A DNA stretch of 64,000 nt from an uncultured marine group I thaumarchaeote (lineage in GTDB: Archaea > Thermoproteota > Nitrososphaeria > Nitrososphaerales > Nitrosopumilaceae), in the NCBI GenBank assembly GCA_902552015.1, contig CACDFH010000001.1, forward strand, positions 32,065-96,064. Reading direction: 5' to 3'. The notes beneath the pieces were generated by a model. That model made no database searches and was not told the DNA's origin. It saw nothing but the letters and a program-made list of their open reading frames with translations. Below are positions 59,096-64,000 of this stretch, one piece after another. Position 1 is the first letter of the stretch. Every line of letters starts with the position of its first letter. Both the position numbers and the translations under genes were made by a program.

Positions 59096-61399
59096 TTGTC
59101 GTACATACTTGATGAAAGTGTAGGTTATCTTGTTTTGATTGGAGTGGGAATGCTAATGGCATCTGTTGTATTAATTTTGGTAAAAGCTGAAACAAAATGG
59201 CTTGGAACAAAAAAAACATTTGAGTGGTTTTCTACTGCTGGCCGAACTGTAAAAACTGGTTTGATAGTTACATCTGTAGTATCTGCGTGGACGTGGGCTG
59301 CCACATTACTACAATCATCTACTGTAGCATATCAGTATGGAGTCAGTGGTCCATTTTGGTATGCTGCAGGTGCATCAATTCAAGTTGTACTTTTTGCAAT
59401 ACTGGCAATTGAACTGAAACGAAAATCTCCAATGTCTCACACATTTCCTGAAATGATTAATGCCCGTTTTGGTAAATCATCTCACAAAGTCTTTCTAAGT
59501 TTTGCATTTCTTACAAACATCATAGTCACTGCAATGCTTGTTTTGGGTGGTGCAGCAGTTGTAAACGCTCTCACCGGAATAGATGTCTATATCGCAGCAT
59601 TTTTGATTCCTGTAGGTGTAATTGCATACACGTTATTTGGAGGACTGAAAGCCACATTCCTTGCTGAATATTTCAACACCGCATTCATCTTTGTGGTCGT
59701 TTTGATCTTTGTCTCTGCCATCTATTTCACAAATGAAGATATTGGTGGTATTTCTGGAATGTTTGAAAAACTATCTGAGGCTGCTGTCATGTCTCCTGTT
59801 GATGGAAACGCTGCAGGTTCATTTCTTACTTTGGCATCCGTTGGTGCATTAATCTTTGGTATTATCAACATCGTGGGAAATTTTGGAACTGTGTTTGTAG
59901 ACCAATCCTATTGGCAACGGGCAATTGCATCTAGACCTCGTTCTGTCGTTCCTGGATTTTTGGTAGGAGGTCTTGCATGGTTTGCAATTCCATTTGCTTT
60001 GGCAACAACATTAGGTCTTGCAGCAGTTGCGGTAAATCTGCAACTTACTCCTTTAGAGATTAGCTCTGGATTGGTGGCACCTCTTGCGGCTGCTCACATT
60101 TTAGGCGACGTCGGCGCAATACTCATGCTTACTGTTCTATTTACCGCAGTTACAGCTGCAGGTTCTGCACAACTAATTTCGGTATCTTCTCTTATCACCT
60201 ATGATGTATTTAGAACATACATCAAACCGTCTTCCACTGGACGTCAGTTGATGAGAATCTCCAGATATTCTATTCTTGGTTTTGGTCTTGGAATGGGTGC
60301 ACTAGCATCAATACTATTCATGTCTGGCATTAGTTTACAGTATGTTTATCTGGCAATGGGTGTGCTGATTGGTTCTGCTGTAGCTCCAATATCGCTTGCT
60401 ATATTGTGGAAAAACACCAATCGATATGTCGCAACATCTGCTGCAATAATTGGATTGGGTTGTGGTGTAACTGTTTGGTTAGGATATGCATTTTCTACCT
60501 CTGGTGAAATATCTCTTGCATCTACCTCTGACATGTTTGCACTCTTGGCAGGAAATCTTGCATCCATCTTAACCAGCCTAGCAATTACTGTAATTGGAAG
60601 TCTATTCAGACCTGAAAATTTCAACTTTTCCAAACTCAAACATGAAATATTTGTCGTTGATGAGACAATTCGGAAAAGGCTTGAAAAAGAGACAAATGAG
60701 GAATCTCTCCAAAAAGCATCTGGATTTAGTAAACGATATGGTTTGTCATTAACTCTAATTTTGGTAGTAGCTTGGCCAATTCCATTATTCTTCTCAAATT
60801 ATGTATTCACTTCGACTGTCTATCATGTATGGATATGGGTTGCAATATTATGGGCTGTAGCTGCCGCATCTATGATCTGGATTCTTCCAATTATTCAATC
60901 TAGGGATGGTATCTCACACGTTTTGAAAAATATTGTAAAATCATCGAAACCTCGTAAAACTGACAAGTATGGGCATGATTTGAGTGATAATGAAATTGCA
61001 CAAAAAATTCTTGTTGCAGTTGACGGCTCTGTCTCGTCGATGCGCGCTTTGAATTATGTCAATTATGTAATGAAAGAATCATCAAACATCAAGGTATATC
61101 TCACACATATCATCGAGTGGTCTGATGACGATGAATCAATGGATGAGGAAATGACTGTCAAAATGGAACAAGATGGAAGAAAAATGCTTTTAGGAATTTC
61201 TCTGCCAAGCAAGCTAAAAAATTATGAAAGAATTGTAAAGCTTGGAGATCCTGCAAAAAAAATATCTGAACTTGCATCTTCATTTAATGTTGATACTATT
61301 GTAATGGGTCGTAGAGGTCTAAGTGATACTGATTCTGATTTAGGACATGTAACATCGAAGGTACTTTCTCTTTCATCCAAACCAATCGTATTGGTTTAG
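59096..61399 (+). CDS. DUR3-like sodium/solute (urea) symporter fused to C-terminal universal stress protein domain
   Basis: SAWTWAATLLQSSTVAYQYGVSGPFWYAAG; C-terminus KILVAVDGSVSSMRALNYVNYV...VDTIVMGRRGLSDTDSDLGHVTSKVLSLSSKPIVLV; TTG start. Confidence 0.9.
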   Translation: MSYILDESVGYLVLIGVGMLMASVVLILVKAETKWLGTKKTFEWFSTAGRTVKTGLIVTSVVSAWTWAATLLQSSTVAYQYGVSGPFWYAAGASIQVVLFAILAIELKRKSPMSHTFPEMINARFGKSSHKVFLSFAFLTNIIVTAMLVLGGAAVVNALTGIDVYIAAFLIPVGVIAYTLFGGLKATFLAEYFNTAFIFVVVLIFVSAIYFTNEDIGGISGMFEKLSEAAVMSPVDGNAAGSFLTLASVGALIFGIINIVGNFGTVFVDQSYWQRAIASRPRSVVPGFLVGGLAWFAIPFALATTLGLAAVAVNLQLTPLEISSGLVAPLAAAHILGDVGAILMLTVLFTAVTAAGSAQLISVSSLITYDVFRTYIKPSSTGRQLMRISRYSILGFGLGMGALASILFMSGISLQYVYLAMGVLIGSAVAPISLAILWKNTNRYVATSAAIIGLGCGVTVWLGYAFSTSGEISLASTSDMFALLAGNLASILTSLAITVIGSLFRPENFNFSKLKHEIFVVDETIRKRLEKETNEESLQKASGFSKRYGLSLTLILVVAWPIPLFFSNYVFTSTVYHVWIWVAILWAVAAASMIWILPIIQSRDGISHVLKNIVKSSKPRKTDKYGHDLSDNEIAQKILVAVDGSVSSMRALNYVNYVMKESSNIKVYLTHIIEWSDDDESMDEEMTVKMEQDGRKMLLGISLPSKLKNYERIVKLGDPAKKISELASSFNVDTIVMGRRGLSDTDSDLGHVTSKVLSLSSKPIVLV

Positions 61400-61451
61400 T
61401 GTTCTTGATATAACAAAAATAAAATTACTTTTTCTTAAATAAAAAAATCCA

Positions 61452-61465
61452 AGTCGACGTCGACT
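61452..61465. promoter_or_regulatory. 14-bp perfect palindrome AGTCGACGTCGACT upstream of second symporter
   Basis: Exact self-complementarity, CpG-rich in an AT-rich intergenic region. Confidence 0.6.
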
Positions 61466-61555
61466 ATTGCATATGTCATTATGAATTTTGGAAATTAATA
61501 CATTCAATTCTCAATTCTTGGAATTGATATATAACAAAAAGTTCTGAGTACATCG

Positions 61556-63568
61556 ATGAAAATTAGTTCTGTTGTAGTATTGTCGATGTTTCTTGTATCG
61601 ATTGCATCGATGGGACTAATTCAAAATGCGGATGCAGCTGGCGCAATTGAAGGTGAGTTTAAACTTGGAGAAGTGTTAGACGAATCCGTCGGTTGGTTTA
61701 TTGTTGTTGGTCTTGGAATGGTCTTTGCCGGAATCATATCTGCCGAGATTAAGATTGAAGAAAAATACCTTGGTAACATCCAAAGTTCTGAAGGATTCAA
61801 CACTGCTGGAAGAATCATTAAAACTGGTTTAACTGCAGCAGCAATCGTGTCAGCATGGACTTGGGCTGCCACGCTACTTCAATCTTCTACTGTCGCGTAT
61901 CTTTACGGTGTAAGTGGTCCGTTCTGGTACGCTGCAGGTGCAACAATCCAGGTACTTTTGTTCGGAATTTTAGCCATAGAATTGAAACGAAAGGCTCCAA
62001 ACGCACACACATTTTTGGAAATCATTAGAGCACGATTCGGTGCTGGTACTCACAAAATTTTCTTAGGTTTTGCATTAACATGTAACATGATTGTAACTGG
62101 CATGCTCCTACTTGGAGGTGCAGCCGTAGTAAACGGACTTACCGGAATGGACATTTCTCTAGCAGCATTCTTAATCCCAGTCGGAGTCATGATTTACACT
62201 CTGGTAGGCGGACTTAAGGCTACATTTGTGGCGGATTACATGCACACGGTCATAATCTTCATAGTGATTCTAACATTTGTTGCAATGGTCTTCTTCATCA
62301 GCCCAATTACTGGTGGTATAGAGGGCATGTATAACAAACTGGTGGAGGCGGCTGCGCTTAACCCTGTACTAGAGCCAACCTTTGTTGAAGGTGAGCCTGG
62401 TAATGCAATGGGTGCTTACTTGACAATGGCCTCGGCAGGAGGGTTAATCTTTGGAGTTATCAATATTGTAGGAAACTTTGGAACTGTCTTTGTTGACCAG
62501 GCTTACTGGCAACGTGCAATTGCTGCACAACCAAGTTCCACTGTAAAGGGATTCTTACTTGGTGGAATGTGCTGGTTCGCAATTCCATTTACACTAGCAA
62601 CTACTATGGGACTTACTGCGGTGGCGCTTGATGTGGAGCTAACTCCAGAGCAGGTGCAGCTCGGACTTACAGTTCCAGCAGCAGCATCCGTACTAATGGG
62701 TGAGATAGGTGCCATCATGGTACTAGTAATGCTGTTCATGGCTGTGACTTCGGCAGGATCTGCAGAATTAATTGCGGTGTCATCGTTGCTTACTTACGAT
62801 ATTTACCGAACGTACAAGAATCCGAATGCTACAGGCAAGCAGCTACTCAAAGTCAGTCGTGCGGTTATAGTTGCGTTTGGACTTGGAATGGGTGCGCTTG
62901 CGGTCGTTCTGTTAGGAATGGGATTAAGCTTAGGATTTGTATACTTGGCCATGGGCATATTGATTGGCTCGGCGGTTATACCTATCGCGTTAACGATTAT
63001 TTGGAATAAAACCACCCGTGCGGGTGCTGTTGCAGGAGCTTTGATTGGTGTAGTCCTCTCATTGACAACCTGGACAAGCGTTGCAGCATCAGAAGCTGAC
63101 GGAGTTATAGATATCGCCTCACTAGGTGGTGCATTCCCAATGCTTTACGGAAATGTAGTTGCAATATTATCATCTGGATTAATCTGTGTAGTAGTTAGTC
63201 TTGCTCAGCGTAAGACATTCGACTGGAAAGACTTGGACAAACATATGTCACTTGTCACTGACGACATGGAACAACACGAAATCACTGCAACAGAAGCAGC
63301 AAAGCGTGAACAAGACGAAGAACAACTAAAGAAAGCCTTCAAGTTCAGTGTTAGAGGTGGAGGCTTACTCACTTTGATATGTGTAGTCTTCTGGCCAATG
63401 CCATTATACTTCTCAGGATATGTATTCGACTTTGGATTCTACGGACTATGGGTAGGAATCGCAATTGCCTGGGTCAGCTGTGCAGCAGCAATCATCATCT
63501 TCATGCCGATTGTAGAAGCAAGAAAAGGCATTGCGCAAGTTGCAAGCGGCAAGAAGGCAACGGGCTAA
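61556..63568 (+). CDS. DUR3-like sodium/solute (urea) symporter
   Basis: SAWTWAATLLQSSTVAYLYGVSGPFWYAAG; paralogous to upstream gene without USP domain; N-terminal signal-like extension. Confidence 0.9.
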   Translation: MKISSVVVLSMFLVSIASMGLIQNADAAGAIEGEFKLGEVLDESVGWFIVVGLGMVFAGIISAEIKIEEKYLGNIQSSEGFNTAGRIIKTGLTAAAIVSAWTWAATLLQSSTVAYLYGVSGPFWYAAGATIQVLLFGILAIELKRKAPNAHTFLEIIRARFGAGTHKIFLGFALTCNMIVTGMLLLGGAAVVNGLTGMDISLAAFLIPVGVMIYTLVGGLKATFVADYMHTVIIFIVILTFVAMVFFISPITGGIEGMYNKLVEAAALNPVLEPTFVEGEPGNAMGAYLTMASAGGLIFGVINIVGNFGTVFVDQAYWQRAIAAQPSSTVKGFLLGGMCWFAIPFTLATTMGLTAVALDVELTPEQVQLGLTVPAAASVLMGEIGAIMVLVMLFMAVTSAGSAELIAVSSLLTYDIYRTYKNPNATGKQLLKVSRAVIVAFGLGMGALAVVLLGMGLSLGFVYLAMGILIGSAVIPIALTIIWNKTTRAGAVAGALIGVVLSLTTWTSVAASEADGVIDIASLGGAFPMLYGNVVAILSSGLICVVVSLAQRKTFDWKDLDKHMSLVTDDMEQHEITATEAAKREQDEEQLKKAFKFSVRGGGLLTLICVVFWPMPLYFSGYVFDFGFYGLWVGIAIAWVSCAAAIIIFMPIVEARKGIAQVASGKKATG

Positions 63569-63662
63569 TCCCCCATTTTTCTCATTTTAGTTATGTATTT
63601 ACCAAAAATTCCCTTGAATTTTCCCCAAAAATTCTTTTTAATGTTGGAGGATATGCTTTAAC

Positions 63663-64000
63663 ATGACGTCATGTAGCGGTTGTGGCCTCGTGCTTGGCAT
63701 GAAGAAATACAAATTCAATAAATTTTGGAGAATTCCAGGAAGTTTTTGTAAACCTTGCATGTTAAAAATTGGTCAAGATTGGGAAAAAAATGGCAAAGTA
63801 ACATTACCACAAAAACCATGTGATTTGTGTCAGACTGAATTTTTCTTCCTAAACACTGCATGGCAAGGAAAGAAGCAAAAGCACTTTTGTAATATTTGTC
63901 ATAAGGTAGCTGCAAGCGGCGTACTTCCAGACAAGAGCCGTGGTGATATGAAACAGAAGCTACCTATTCCAATGCTCATTATTGGTGCACTTGGAGGTTT
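63663..64000 (+). CDS. Multi-zinc-ribbon membrane protein (truncated by window end)
   Basis: MTSCSGCGLVLGMKKYKFNKFWRIPGSFCKPCMLKIG...PCDLCQTEF...FCNICHKVA; ends in hydrophobic PMLIIGALGG. Confidence 0.7.
   Translation, partial: MTSCSGCGLVLGMKKYKFNKFWRIPGSFCKPCMLKIGQDWEKNGKVTLPQKPCDLCQTEFFFLNTAWQGKKQKHFCNICHKVAASGVLPDKSRGDMKQKLPIPMLIIGALGG

Overview
AT-rich archaeal chromosomal window that is almost entirely coding. Gene content points to an ammonia-oxidizing Nitrososphaerota (Thaumarchaeota) of the Nitrosopumilus type; this is inferred from content, not from a search. Main blocks: a geranylgeranyl-reductase-like fragment (1-585); an orphan Opp/Dpp-type ABC ATPase; a convergent EgtD/EgtB ergothioneine pair; a MoxR-DUF58-VWA operon; a FeoB-like transporter; an ars-like block (FAD monooxygenase-like, aquaporin, ArsC, ArsR); an SbtA-like bicarbonate transporter with a PII-like partner; a full pst/PhoU phosphate module with two pstS loci, one of them a tandem double-PstS protein with a CFI-box-like C-terminus; RlmN; tRNA-Thr(TGT) and tRNA-Val(CAC); PepF; TFIIB; futalosine-type menaquinone genes; a pseudo-GTPase EF-Tu/SelB paralog; KARI; the methylmalonyl-CoA mutase/MeaB/epimerase set; a ParB-like protein; an Lrp/AsnC regulator; and two tandem DUR3-like sodium/solute symporters, one fused to a universal stress protein domain. 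No CRISPR array, rRNA operon, transposon or prophage was seen. The most notable observations are the pstS mosaic repeat, a likely CTG-initiated (or readthrough) gene after the VWA gene, a GC-rich perfect hairpin near 32.4 kb, a recurrent TTAGCACTA intergenic motif, several perfect palindromes upstream of genes, and a set of unannotated Cys/His microproteins.
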